Shown in pieces: positions 10,090 to 17,539 of a stretch of DNA of 64,000 bases (positions are counted from its first letter, which is position 1; every line of letters starts with the position of its first letter). The translations under genes were made by a program, and so were the position numbers. This DNA comes from Sedimenticola sp. Its GTDB lineage: Bacteria > Pseudomonadota > Gammaproteobacteria > Chromatiales > Chromatiaceae. Location: contig JALXAM010000002.1 in the NCBI GenBank assembly GCA_026992075.1, positions 1 through 64,000 on the forward strand, in the 5' to 3' direction. The notes below the pieces were generated by a model. The model did no database searches and was not told the origin of the DNA. It worked only from the letters and a program-made list of their open reading frames with translations.

Positions 10090-11221
10090 GAACTACGAGG
10101 CGCGGCGCCACCCGCCGAGCAACGAATTCGAGCTCAACTTCGGCCCCAACCACCCCGGCATCGAGGGCAACTACGCCTTCCGGGTGAAGGTGCAGGGCGA
10201 TACGGTGGTAGAGGCCAAGGCCGATGCCGGCTATCTCCACCGGGGCTTCGAGAAGTTGATGGAGGGGCGGCTCTGGATCCAGAACATCGCCATCACCCCG
10301 CGCATCTGCGTGCCCGACCCGGTGCCCATGGAGGTGATCTACTGCCTGGCGGTGGAGGAGCTGTGCGGCCTGGAGGTGCCGGAGCGGGCCAGGTGGCTGC
10401 GCACCCTGCAACTGGAGATGTCCCGCTTCACCGCCCACCTGATGTATTTCGGCGGCCACGCCGCCACCACCGGCATGTACACCCCCAGCTTCTGGGGCAT
10501 CGCCGACCGGGATCTGATCCTCGATCTCTTCGAGGAGCTCACCGGCGGCCGCGTCTATCACATCTACAACCTGCCGGGCGGGGTGCGCAAGGACGCGCCG
10601 GAAGGGTGGCTGCGGAAGGTGGCCGACACTTTCGACTATCTGGAGTCTCGGCTTTCCGACTACGACGACCTGCTGTTCAGGAACCAGGTCTTCGTGCGCC
10701 GCGCCAAAGGGGTGGGGGTGCTCAACCAGAAGCACGCCCTGGAGCTGGGCGTCACCGGCCCCAACCTGCGCGCCTGCGGCCTGGCTTTCGACGTGCGCCG
10801 GGACGATCCCTACCTGGTCTATGACCAGCTCGAGTTTGACATTCCCACCGAGGAGGCGGGGGACTGCCTGGCGCGTACCCTGGTGCGCCGCGCCGAGCTC
10901 ATCGAGATCATCCGCATCATCCGCCAGATCCTGAAGGCCCTGCCCGACATCGACGGGCCGGTGCGGGCGCCCATCCCCAACCCCCTGGCCTGGAAGGTGC
11001 CGGCGGGCGAGGCCTACCCCCGGGTGGAGTCCTCCAAGGGCGAGCTGGCCTGGTACGTGGTCTCCGACGGCGGCGACAAGCCCTACCGGGTGCACATTCG
11101 CGGCGCCTCCCAGACCCACGCGGTGCAGGTGCTGGAAGAGCTGGCGGTGGGATCGCGCATCGAGGACATCGCCCAGATCATGTTCTCCCTCGACGCCTGC
11201 CCGCCGGAGGTGGACCGATGA
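10079..11221 (+). CDS. NuoD-like / group 4 hydrogenase large-subunit-like protein without NiFe site (MbxL-like)
   Basis: Homologue of NuoD and of [NiFe]-hydrogenase large subunits, 380 residues, recognisable from FGPNHPGIEGNY, GYLHRGFEKLMEGR, EMSRFTAHLMYFG and FRNQVFVRRAKGVGVL. In NiFe enzymes four cysteines (RxCGxC and DPCxxC) hold the metal. Here only one of each pair remains: RIC77VPD and DAC374PPE, with Asp80 and Glu377 where the second cysteines would be. A NiFe centre is therefore unlikely, and the subunit should form a quinone- or sulfur-type reaction cavity as in complex I or Mbx. It ends 12 bp into a run of REP-like repeats. Confidence 0.92.
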   Translation: MRPENYEARRHPPSNEFELNFGPNHPGIEGNYAFRVKVQGDTVVEAKADAGYLHRGFEKLMEGRLWIQNIAITPRICVPDPVPMEVIYCLAVEELCGLEVPERARWLRTLQLEMSRFTAHLMYFGGHAATTGMYTPSFWGIADRDLILDLFEELTGGRVYHIYNLPGGVRKDAPEGWLRKVADTFDYLESRLSDYDDLLFRNQVFVRRAKGVGVLNQKHALELGVTGPNLRACGLAFDVRRDDPYLVYDQLEFDIPTEEAGDCLARTLVRRAELIEIIRIIRQILKALPDIDGPVRAPIPNPLAWKVPAGEAYPRVESSKGELAWYVVSDGGDKPYRVHIRGASQTHAVQVLEELAVGSRIEDIAQIMFSLDACPPEVDR

Positions 11222-11246
11222 ATCCCAGCGAATCCATGTTCTCCCG

Positions 11247-11373
11247 CAGGCCGGGCTTCAACCCGACAAGAAGCAATACCGGGACAGGTAGGTCGGGCTT
11301 CAGCCCGACAATGAAGGCCTGGAATGTCGGACTGAAGTCCGACCTACAGACCGACCTACAGTCCGACCTACGG
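11247..11373. repeat. Cluster of REP-like palindromes
   Basis: The cluster holds one degenerate unit (from 11247, core CCGGGCTTCAACCCGA), one full unit at 11288-11309 (TCGGGCTTCAGCCCGA), one reverse unit at 11326-11347 (TCGGACTGAAGTCCGA), and two half units ending CCGACCTAC at about 11350-11371. It fills the 196-bp gap between the NuoD-like gene and the NuoI-GltD-like fusion. Confidence 0.85.
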
Positions 11374-11417
11374 ACAGGTACGGTCGCGGGAGACAGCGCT
11401 TTCCCAGGAGGTGCCCG

Positions 11418-13241
11418 GTGAGCAAACAGATCGACTGGAACGCCATGGGCTCGGTGCTGGCGCCCCTCAAGAACCTCCAGTTCCTGGGGCGCAAGCCGGT
11501 CACCGAGTCGCTGGATCCCCGCATCGCGGCGCCGCGCTACCGGGGCTTCCATCTCAACGCCTGGGACGAGTGCATCGGCTGCTCCAGTTGCCAGAAGGTG
11601 TGCGACAACGCCGCCATCACCATGATCCGCATTCCCGGCCTGCCCAACGACGCCGAGGCGGGGGTGCGGGATCTGCGGCCGGCCATCGACTATGGCCGCT
11701 GCTGCTGGTGCGCCCTGTGCGTGGACATCTGCCCCACCGGCTCCATCAACCTGTCGCGGGAGTATGTCCACACCTGCACCCAGGAGGAGATCGACAGCTA
11801 TTTCATGCTGCCGCGCGAGATCGGCATGCATGGAAAGGATTATGGCCTGGGCTGGACCAAGACCGGCGATTCCGATCTGCTCGATCTGGAACGTCAGCCC
11901 ATGCCCGAGCTGGTGCCGGAAGCGCGCATCGACAACTTCGACGAGATCGTCCTTGGCTACGACCGCCAGGCGGCCATCATCGAGGCTTCGCGCTGCGTCC
12001 AGTGCGGTATGTGCTACGACGCCTGTCCCACCCACATGCACGCCCCCGAGTACATCCGCGCCATCTGGCAGGACGACCTGGAGGAGGCGGTGCGCCAGAT
12101 GTACCGCACCAACCCCTTCTCCCATGTCTGCGGACGGGTCTGCACCCATCGCTGCGAGACCGCCTGCTCCATCGGCCGCCGTGGCGAACCCATCGCCATT
12201 CGCTGGCTCAAGCGCTACGCCATGGACGGGGTGCCCCAGGAGCGGATCAAGGCGATCGCCGCCGAGGGCAAGGCGGAAAAGGCCACCGGCAGGAAGGTGG
12301 CCATCGTCGGCTCCGGCCCGGCCGGGCTCACCGCCGCCTACGACCTGGTGAAGCTGGGCCACCAGGTGGTGGTGTTCGAGGCTCAGGAGAAGCCCGGCGG
12401 CATGGTGCGCTACGGCATTCCCGACTACCGCCTGCCCCAGGAGGTGCTGGACCGGGAGATCGAGGTGATCACCTCCCTGGGGGTGGAGATCCACTGCAAC
12501 ACCAGGGTGGGCCGGGAGATCACCCTGGAGCAGTTGCGCGACCAATACGATGCGGTGCTGGTGGCCATCGGCCTGCAACAGGGGCGCTCCACCCGCACCC
12601 CCGGCAGCGACCACGAGCGGGTCTTCCGTGCGGTGGATCTGCTGCGCAAGGCCGGGGCCCACGAGCCCATGGAGGCGCCGGACGAGGCGGTGGTGATCGG
12701 CGGCGGCAACGTGGCCATGGACATCGCCCGCACCCTGGCGCGGCTGCAGAAACAGCAGAAGGGGGAGGTGAAGGTGACCGTGGTGGCGCTGGAGGAGGAG
12801 AAGAACTTCCTCGCCGACCCGGTGGAGATCAAGGAGGCCCGGGAGGAGGGCATCACCATCCTGCCGGCGCGCGGGCCGCGCGAGATCGTGGTGGAGGATG
12901 GCCGGCTCAAGGGGCTGAAGACCCTGCGGGTGGTCTCCATTTTCGACGAACAGGGCCGCTTCGCGCCGGTGTTCGACGAAAACGACGAGTGTCTCCATCC
13001 GGCCGACATGGTGGTGGAGGCCATCGGTCAGACTCCTGATGACTCCATCCTCAGTGAGGCGCTCATCGAACAGCTCGAGTGGGAGCGCGGCCGGGTGAAG
13101 CTGGATGAAAACGGCCACACCTCCCTCTCCTGGCTCTGGGGCGCCGGCGACGTGGTGCAGGGGCCGGACGTGGTGAGCGCCGTGGCCTCGGGCCACCGTG
13201 CGGCCGAGTCGATCCACAGGCACCTGATGGCCCAGTCCTGA
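11418..13241 (+). CDS. NuoI-like ferredoxin fused to GltD/NfnB-type FAD-NAD(P)H oxidoreductase (MbxN-like fusion)
   Basis: Fusion protein of 607 residues. Residues 1-130 are NuoI-like with two [4Fe-4S] motifs: C52xxC55xxC58xxxC62 and C95xxC98xxC101xxxC105. Residues 185-270 form the GltD-type iron-sulfur region (C193xxC196xxC199xxxC203 and a second set at C238, C242, C246, C250). From 290 on there is an FAD-binding site (VAIVGSGPAGLTAA) and an NAD(P)-binding site (AVVIGGGNVAMD, near 430), ending in the FAD motif GAGDVV. One chain could thus carry NAD(P)H electrons through FAD and up to four clusters to the NuoB-like subunit. The GTG start has AGGAGG upstream. It is related to glutamate synthase small subunit, NfnB and SudA, but no gltB is nearby. 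Confidence 0.92.
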   Translation: MSKQIDWNAMGSVLAPLKNLQFLGRKPVTESLDPRIAAPRYRGFHLNAWDECIGCSSCQKVCDNAAITMIRIPGLPNDAEAGVRDLRPAIDYGRCCWCALCVDICPTGSINLSREYVHTCTQEEIDSYFMLPREIGMHGKDYGLGWTKTGDSDLLDLERQPMPELVPEARIDNFDEIVLGYDRQAAIIEASRCVQCGMCYDACPTHMHAPEYIRAIWQDDLEEAVRQMYRTNPFSHVCGRVCTHRCETACSIGRRGEPIAIRWLKRYAMDGVPQERIKAIAAEGKAEKATGRKVAIVGSGPAGLTAAYDLVKLGHQVVVFEAQEKPGGMVRYGIPDYRLPQEVLDREIEVITSLGVEIHCNTRVGREITLEQLRDQYDAVLVAIGLQQGRSTRTPGSDHERVFRAVDLLRKAGAHEPMEAPDEAVVIGGGNVAMDIARTLARLQKQQKGEVKVTVVALEEEKNFLADPVEIKEAREEGITILPARGPREIVVEDGRLKGLKTLRVVSIFDEQGRFAPVFDENDECLHPADMVVEAIGQTPDDSILSEALIEQLEWERGRVKLDENGHTSLSWLWGAGDVVQGPDVVSAVASGHRAAESIHRHLMAQS

Positions 13242-13249
13242 CCGCCCGG

Positions 13250-13423
13250 GTAGGTCGGGCTTCAGCCCGACGCCTGATGGGCATACTCCTGGCCTCGGTG
13301 ATGCTGGCCAATGAGGAGCACGTAGGTCGGGCTTCAGCCCGACATGAAGCGGAACCGGAACCTGTGGGTTGGCCTTCAGCCCGACAAACTGCCTCTCCGG
13401 TGTCGGACTGAAGTCCGACCTAC
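13250..13423. repeat. Four REP-like palindrome units
   Basis: Units lie at 13250-13271 and 13322-13343 (core TCGGGCTTCAGCCCGA), 13364-13385 (degenerate), and 13402-13423 (reverse, core TCGGACTGAAGTCCGA). Together they fill the 220-bp gap between the fusion gene and the ferritin-like gene. No gene is visible in the gap. Confidence 0.85.
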
Positions 13424-13461
13424 GGTACCTTCCAATGCAAAATTCGACCTGAAGACCCGAC

Positions 13462-13959
13462 ATGAGCGAAGTATCAGGAAAAGACAAACTAGCCGGCTGC
13501 AAGAGCATCGGCGAGATTCTCGATGTGGCGCTGGAGTTCGAGAAGACCGCCAGAGACTTCTACACCGACCTGATTCCCAGGGTGAGCAAGAAGTTCCGCT
13601 GGGTGGTGGAGTCCCTGGCGGAAGAGGAGGAGAAGCACTATCGCTATTTCGAGGAACTCAAGGCGCGCCCGGACATCCAGGAATTTCTCTCGGTGCAGGT
13701 GAAAACCCCCGCCAGCGACCACCATTTCAGCGACGCCGTGCTGCTGCCCGACCTGGGTGAAAAGCCCGACGATCAGGACATCCTCCGCTACGCCCTCTAT
13801 CGCGAGAAGGCGGCCATGGACCAGTACTCCGAGCTGGCCGAGACCGCGCCCGAAGGCCCCATCCGGGATCTCTTCCGCTTCCTGGCCAAAGAGGAGACCG
13901 AGCACAAGAACGAACTGGAAAAGCTCTACTACGAGGTGGTCCACTCCGGCGGCGTCTGA
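13462..13959 (+). CDS. Ferritin-like di-iron protein (rubrerythrin-type, no rubredoxin domain)
   Basis: A 165-residue four-helix-bundle protein. Carboxylate and histidine ligands appear as a duplicated pattern: ALEFEKTARDFY and EEEEKHYRYFEEL in the first half, ALYREKAAMDQYSEL and AKEETEHKNELEKLY in the second. This is the ExxH arrangement of rubrerythrin-like ferritins. The CxxC rubredoxin domain of classical rubrerythrin is absent. A role in peroxide or oxygen detoxification, or in electron transfer with the upstream complex, is plausible because it lies directly behind it in the same direction. The ATG has only a weak ribosome site. Confidence 0.85.
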   Translation: MSEVSGKDKLAGCKSIGEILDVALEFEKTARDFYTDLIPRVSKKFRWVVESLAEEEEKHYRYFEELKARPDIQEFLSVQVKTPASDHHFSDAVLLPDLGEKPDDQDILRYALYREKAAMDQYSELAETAPEGPIRDLFRFLAKEETEHKNELEKLYYEVVHSGGV

Positions 13960-14097
13960 GGGCCGGAGAGCGGGGTCCCGCTGCCGATCTCCCCAGAGGC
14001 TTGAGCGTCCCTTCGCGCATGGTCGATCGCTCCGGGCACAAAAAGCCCCGGTGCTGCTATCATTGCGCCTCTGTTTCCAAAGCTAGGATCACACGCC

Positions 14098-15375
14098 ATT
14101 CCCCAGCCCAGGATCATCCCCCGGCCGGAGCACAACATCTCGCGGGCCAACATCTCCGAGAACGCCCTGAAGGTGCTCTACCGGCTCAAGAAGAGCGGCT
14201 ACCAGGCCTACCTGGTGGGCGGGGGCGTGCGCGATCTGCTGCTGGGACGGGAGCCGAAGGACTTCGACGTGGCCACCGACGCCACGCCGGAGGAGGTGAA
14301 GGCGGTGTTCCGAAACTGCCGCCTCATCGGTCGTCGCTTTCGCCTGGCCCATGTGCGGTTCGGGCGCGAGATCATCGAGGTGGCCACCTTTCGCAGCGCC
14401 AACTTCGGCAAGGCGGAGCAAAGCGCCAACGGCATGGTGCTGGAAGACAACCAGTACGGCACCATCGAGGAAGATGCCCTGCGGCGCGATTTCACGGTGA
14501 ATGCCCTCTATTACAACATCGCCGATTTCTCGGTGGTGGATTACAGCACCGGCATGGAGGATCTCCAGGCGGGTCGCCTGCGGCTGCTGGGGGATCCCGA
14601 GACCCGCTACCGGGAGGACCCGGTGCGCATGCTGCGGGCGGTGCGTTTCGCCGCCAAGCTGGGTTTCACCATCGAGCCGGAGACGGAAGCGCCCATACCC
14701 ACTCTGGCCCACCTGCTGGCCGAGGTACCGCCGGCGCGGCTGTTCGAGGAGGTGCTCAAGCTCTTCATCGGGGGCTACGCCGTGGCCACCTTCGAAAAGC
14801 TGCGCCACTATGACCTCTTCGCCCAGCTCTTTCCCCAGACCGAGGAGGCGCTGAGCCACGAAGAGCACGAATTTCCCCTCACCCTGGTGCGCAAGGGGCT
14901 GGAGAACACCGACCGGCGTCTGGCCGAGGAGAAACCGGTGACTCCGGCTTTCCTCTTCGCCGTGCTGTTGTGGGAGCCGGTGCGCCGCATAGCGGAACGG
15001 CTGGAGCGGGAGGAGGGACCGGCTACCTATCCCGCCATCCAGCAGGCGGCGGGCTGGGTCATCGCCCGGCAGGTTCAGCGGGTGGCCATCCCACGCCGGT
15101 TCACCACCCCCATGCGGGAGATCTGGAGCCTGCAATCCCGCTTCCACAACACCCGCGGCAAGCGTCCAGCCCGGCTGCTGGCCCATCCCCGTTTCCGCGC
15201 CGCCTACGATTTCCTGTTGTTGCGGGCCGAGTCGGGTGAGGCCGACCCCGAACTGGCCGCCTGGTGGACTCGCTACCAGGAGCAGCAGGGACTGGATCCC
15301 CGGGGTGGCAACAAGCCGGCGGCGGGAAGGCGCCGCCGTCGCCGCCGGCCGCGCAGGCGTCCTCCCGCCCCGTGA
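14098..15375 (+). CDS. pcnB: Poly(A) polymerase I, probable AUU start
   Basis: Adds 3' poly(A) tails that mark RNA for decay. The nucleotidyltransferase core is LVGGGVRDLLLGREPKDFDVATDA with the catalytic DxD at D55/D57 (numbering from 14098). The RNA-binding and tRNA-nucleotidyltransferase-like domains follow, and the basic tail (KPAAGRRRRRRRPRRRPPAP) is usual for the family. Family homology (IPRPEHNISRANISENALKVLYR) extends upstream of the first conventional start (GTG 14173). In frame the only suitable codon is ATT 14098, nine bases after AGGA. E. coli pcnB is known to use AUU, so I adopt it. It overlaps folK by GTGA. Confidence 0.93.
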   Translation: MPQPRIIPRPEHNISRANISENALKVLYRLKKSGYQAYLVGGGVRDLLLGREPKDFDVATDATPEEVKAVFRNCRLIGRRFRLAHVRFGREIIEVATFRSANFGKAEQSANGMVLEDNQYGTIEEDALRRDFTVNALYYNIADFSVVDYSTGMEDLQAGRLRLLGDPETRYREDPVRMLRAVRFAAKLGFTIEPETEAPIPTLAHLLAEVPPARLFEEVLKLFIGGYAVATFEKLRHYDLFAQLFPQTEEALSHEEHEFPLTLVRKGLENTDRRLAEEKPVTPAFLFAVLLWEPVRRIAERLEREEGPATYPAIQQAAGWVIARQVQRVAIPRRFTTPMREIWSLQSRFHNTRGKRPARLLAHPRFRAAYDFLLLRAESGEADPELAAWWTRYQEQQGLDPRGGNKPAAGRRRRRRRPRRRPPAP

Positions 15376-15851
15376 GTCGGGCCTGGATCGGGCTGGGGAG
15401 CAACCTGGATCGCCCCCGGCAGCAGCTGGAGCGGGCCTTTCAGGCTCTGGACACACTGCCGGAAAGCCGGTTGGCCGCCCGCTCGTCGCTCTACCGCAGC
15501 GCCCCCATGGGGCCGGCCGATCAGCCGGACTATCTCAACGCGGTGGCGCTCCTGGAGACGGCGCTGGAGCCGCTGGAGTTGCTGGACCGGCTTCAGGCCA
15601 TCGAGCAGGCCCAGGGCCGCAAGCGGGAGCGCCACTGGGGGCCGCGCACCCTGGATCTGGATCTGCTGCTGTACGATGACCTGGTGATGGACCATCCCCG
15701 GTTGCGGCTTCCCCACCCGGGCATCGGCCAGCGGGACTTCGTGCTGATTCCGTTGCTGGAACTGGCCGGAGAGCTGGAGATCCCGGGTTGGGGCAGGGCA
15801 TCGCGATTGCTGGCAAAATGCACCTCCCGGACAGCGAGAAGAATCGGATGA
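15372..15851 (+). CDS. folK: HPPK, 6-hydroxymethyl-7,8-dihydropterin pyrophosphokinase
   Basis: Transfers pyrophosphate from ATP to hydroxymethyl-dihydropterin in folate synthesis. The 159-residue protein starts VSRAWIGLGSNLDRPRQQL. It contains the HPPK signature ERHWGPRTLDLDLLLYDD (two aspartates bind Mg2+) and LPHPGIGQRDFVLIPLLEL. The GTG start overlaps the pcnB stop. A longer in-frame reading from 15264 lies inside pcnB and is rejected. The pcnB-folK-panB-panC order is common in gammaproteobacteria. Confidence 0.95.
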   Translation: MSRAWIGLGSNLDRPRQQLERAFQALDTLPESRLAARSSLYRSAPMGPADQPDYLNAVALLETALEPLELLDRLQAIEQAQGRKRERHWGPRTLDLDLLLYDDLVMDHPRLRLPHPGIGQRDFVLIPLLELAGELEIPGWGRASRLLAKCTSRTARRIG

Positions 15852-16645
15852 AAAAGATCACCATCTCCACCCTCAACCGCATGAAGTCGGCGGGCGAGAA
15901 GATCGCCGTGATCACCGCCTACGATGCCGGTTTCGCCCGACTCTGCGAAGAGGCCGGCGCCGACGTGCTGCTGGTGGGCGATTCTCTCGGCATGGTGGTG
16001 CAGGGGCACGAGAGCACGCTGCCGGTGACGGTGGACGACATGGTCTACCACACCGCCATGGTGAGCCGGGGCAGCGAACGGGCCTTCATCGTCGCCGACA
16101 TGCCTTTCATGAGCCACGGTACCCCCCGCCAGGCATTGGATTCCGCCGGTCGGCTGATGAAGGAAGGGGGGGCCCATATGGTGAAGATCGAGGGGGGTGA
16201 GCCGCAGGTGGAGACGGTCCACCACCTCACCCGGAGGGCGGTGCCGGTTTGTGCCCACCTCGGCCTGTTGCCCCAGTCCATCCACCAGCTCGGCGGCTAC
16301 CGGGTGCAGGGGCGGGAGCCCCACGAGGCCGAGCGCATTCTCAAGGAGGCCTGCCTGCTGGAAGAGGCGGGAGCCCAGATGCTGGTGCTCGAATGCGTGC
16401 CGGAGCTGCTGGCGCGGGAAGTCACCGCCTCTCTTTCCATTCCGGTGATCGGCATCGGTGCCGGTAGTGGCTGCGATGGCCAGGTGTTGGTGCTGCACGA
16501 CGTCCTGGGCATCACCCCCGGCGACGCGCCCTCCTTCAGCCGAGATTTCATGGCCGAGGCCGGCAACGTCCAGGGCGCCCTGGAGGCCTACGTAGCCTCG
16601 GTGCGCGATGGCAGTTTCCCCGGGCCGGAGCAGAGTTTCCAGTGA
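15848..16645 (+). CDS. panB: Ketopantoate hydroxymethyltransferase
   Basis: First step of pantothenate synthesis: 3-methyl-2-oxobutanoate plus methylene-tetrahydrofolate gives ketopantoate. The 265-residue protein has [11 protein letters not shown] at the N terminus, [36 protein letters not shown] (Mg2+ and substrate loop) and [22 protein letters not shown]. The ATG at 15848 overlaps the folK stop (ATGA). An upstream ATG at 15788 would add 20 non-conserved residues and is rejected. Confidence 0.97.
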   Translation: MKKITISTLNRMKSAGEKIAVITAYDAGFARLCEEAGADVLLVGDSLGMVVQGHESTLPVTVDDMVYHTAMVSRGSERAFIVADMPFMSHGTPRQALDSAGRLMKEGGAHMVKIEGGEPQVETVHHLTRRAVPVCAHLGLLPQSIHQLGGYRVQGREPHEAERILKEACLLEEAGAQMLVLECVPELLAREVTASLSIPVIGIGAGSGCDGQVLVLHDVLGITPGDAPSFSRDFMAEAGNVQGALEAYVASVRDGSFPGPEQSFQ

Positions 16646-17484
16646 AACGGGTGGTGGAACCCGCGGAGCTGCGGCAGGCGCTGGCCCTGGGAAGGGGCCG
16701 AGTGGCCTTCGTGCCCACCATGGGCAACCTGCACCAGGGGCACCTGGCGCTGGTGCGGCGGGCCCGCGAGCTGGCCGAACGGGTGGTGGTGAGCATCTTC
16801 GTCAACCCGCTCCAGTTCGACCGCAAGGAGGATCTGGAGGCCTATCCCCGCACCCTGGAGCGGGATGCGGAACTGCTGGAAGGAGAGGGGGTGGAACTGC
16901 TCTTTGCGCCGACGGTGGAGTTCATCTATCCGGAGGGCATGGAGCGGCACACCCGGGTGGAGGTGCCTGTGGTCTCCGAAGGGTTGTGCGGCGCCTCGCG
17001 GCCTGGCCATTTCACCGGGGTGGCCACCATCGTCTGCAAGCTGTTCAACCTGGTGCAGCCGCAGATTGCGGTGTTCGGCAAGAAGGACTACCAGCAGCTG
17101 CTGGTGGTGCGCAAGATGGTGGCCGATCTGGCCCTGCCGGTGGAGATCCTGGGGGTGGAGACGGTGCGCGAGGCCGATGGACTGGCCATGAGTTCACGCA
17201 ACAACTATCTCACCACCGAGGAGCGTCGGCGGGCGCCGGCGTTGTACCAGGCATTGAGAGCCGTGGCGCAGGCGATGATTGCGGGTCGACGGGATTATGG
17301 AGAATTGGAGTCAGAGGGCAGGGCGCGGCTGGATGCCGCCGGACTCCAAGTGGACTACTTCGAGATCCGCCGCGCGGAGGATCTGGCGCCGGCTGGAGAA
17401 AACGACGGGCGGCTGGTGATCCTCGCGGCCGCGTTCCTGGGCAAGGCGCGGCTCATCGACAATCTGGAAGTGGAACTGCGGTGA
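16642..17484 (+). CDS. panC: Pantothenate synthetase
   Basis: Condenses pantoate and beta-alanine with ATP to pantothenate. The 280-residue protein carries the HIGH-like motif [13 protein letters not shown], the ATP-binding segment [13 protein letters not shown], and the KMSKS-like MSSRNNYLT. The GTG start overlaps the panB stop, so panBC are translationally coupled. It ends just before a GC-rich hairpin and a convergent gene. No panD is present here. Confidence 0.97.
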   Translation: MKRVVEPAELRQALALGRGRVAFVPTMGNLHQGHLALVRRARELAERVVVSIFVNPLQFDRKEDLEAYPRTLERDAELLEGEGVELLFAPTVEFIYPEGMERHTRVEVPVVSEGLCGASRPGHFTGVATIVCKLFNLVQPQIAVFGKKDYQQLLVVRKMVADLALPVEILGVETVREADGLAMSSRNNYLTTEERRRAPALYQALRAVAQAMIAGRRDYGELESEGRARLDAAGLQVDYFEIRRAEDLAPAGENDGRLVILAAAFLGKARLIDNLEVELR

Positions 17485-17491
17485 CACACGA

Positions 17492-17513
17492 CCTCCCCCG
17501 CAAGCGGGGGAGG
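17492..17513. terminator. GC hairpin between convergent panC and PDZ gene
   Basis: A perfect 10-bp stem (CCTCCCCCGC / GCGGGGGAGG) with an AA loop lies 7 bp after the panC stop and 26 bp before the end of the opposing gene. There is no U-tract on either strand, so it is a candidate terminator or transcript-end-stabilising hairpin only. Confidence 0.5.
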
Positions 17514-17539
17514 GTCGGGGTGGGGGCTTCAGGGTACAC

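Noticed and set aside
7932..11221. Annotation as a group 4 [NiFe] hydrogenase or as complex I
   Set aside because: The large subunit lacks two of four NiFe cysteines. The NuoB-like subunit has CxxC and not the adjacent cysteines of complex I. NuoE, NuoF, NuoG and hydrogenase maturation genes are absent here.
11218..11421. Small open frame in the gap between the NuoD-like gene and the fusion gene
   Set aside because: It is made almost wholly of REP-like repeat sequence (repeated GFSPT and DLQ words) and has no independent coding signature.
11418..13241. Glutamate synthase small subunit (gltD)
   Set aside because: There is no gltB nearby, the protein carries an extra NuoI-like domain with two more clusters, and it sits at the N position of an Mbx-type operon.
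11178..13508. 776-codon minus-strand open frame
   Set aside because: It is antisense to the NuoI-GltD fusion and runs through REP-like repeats on both sides. The translation has no recognisable domain.
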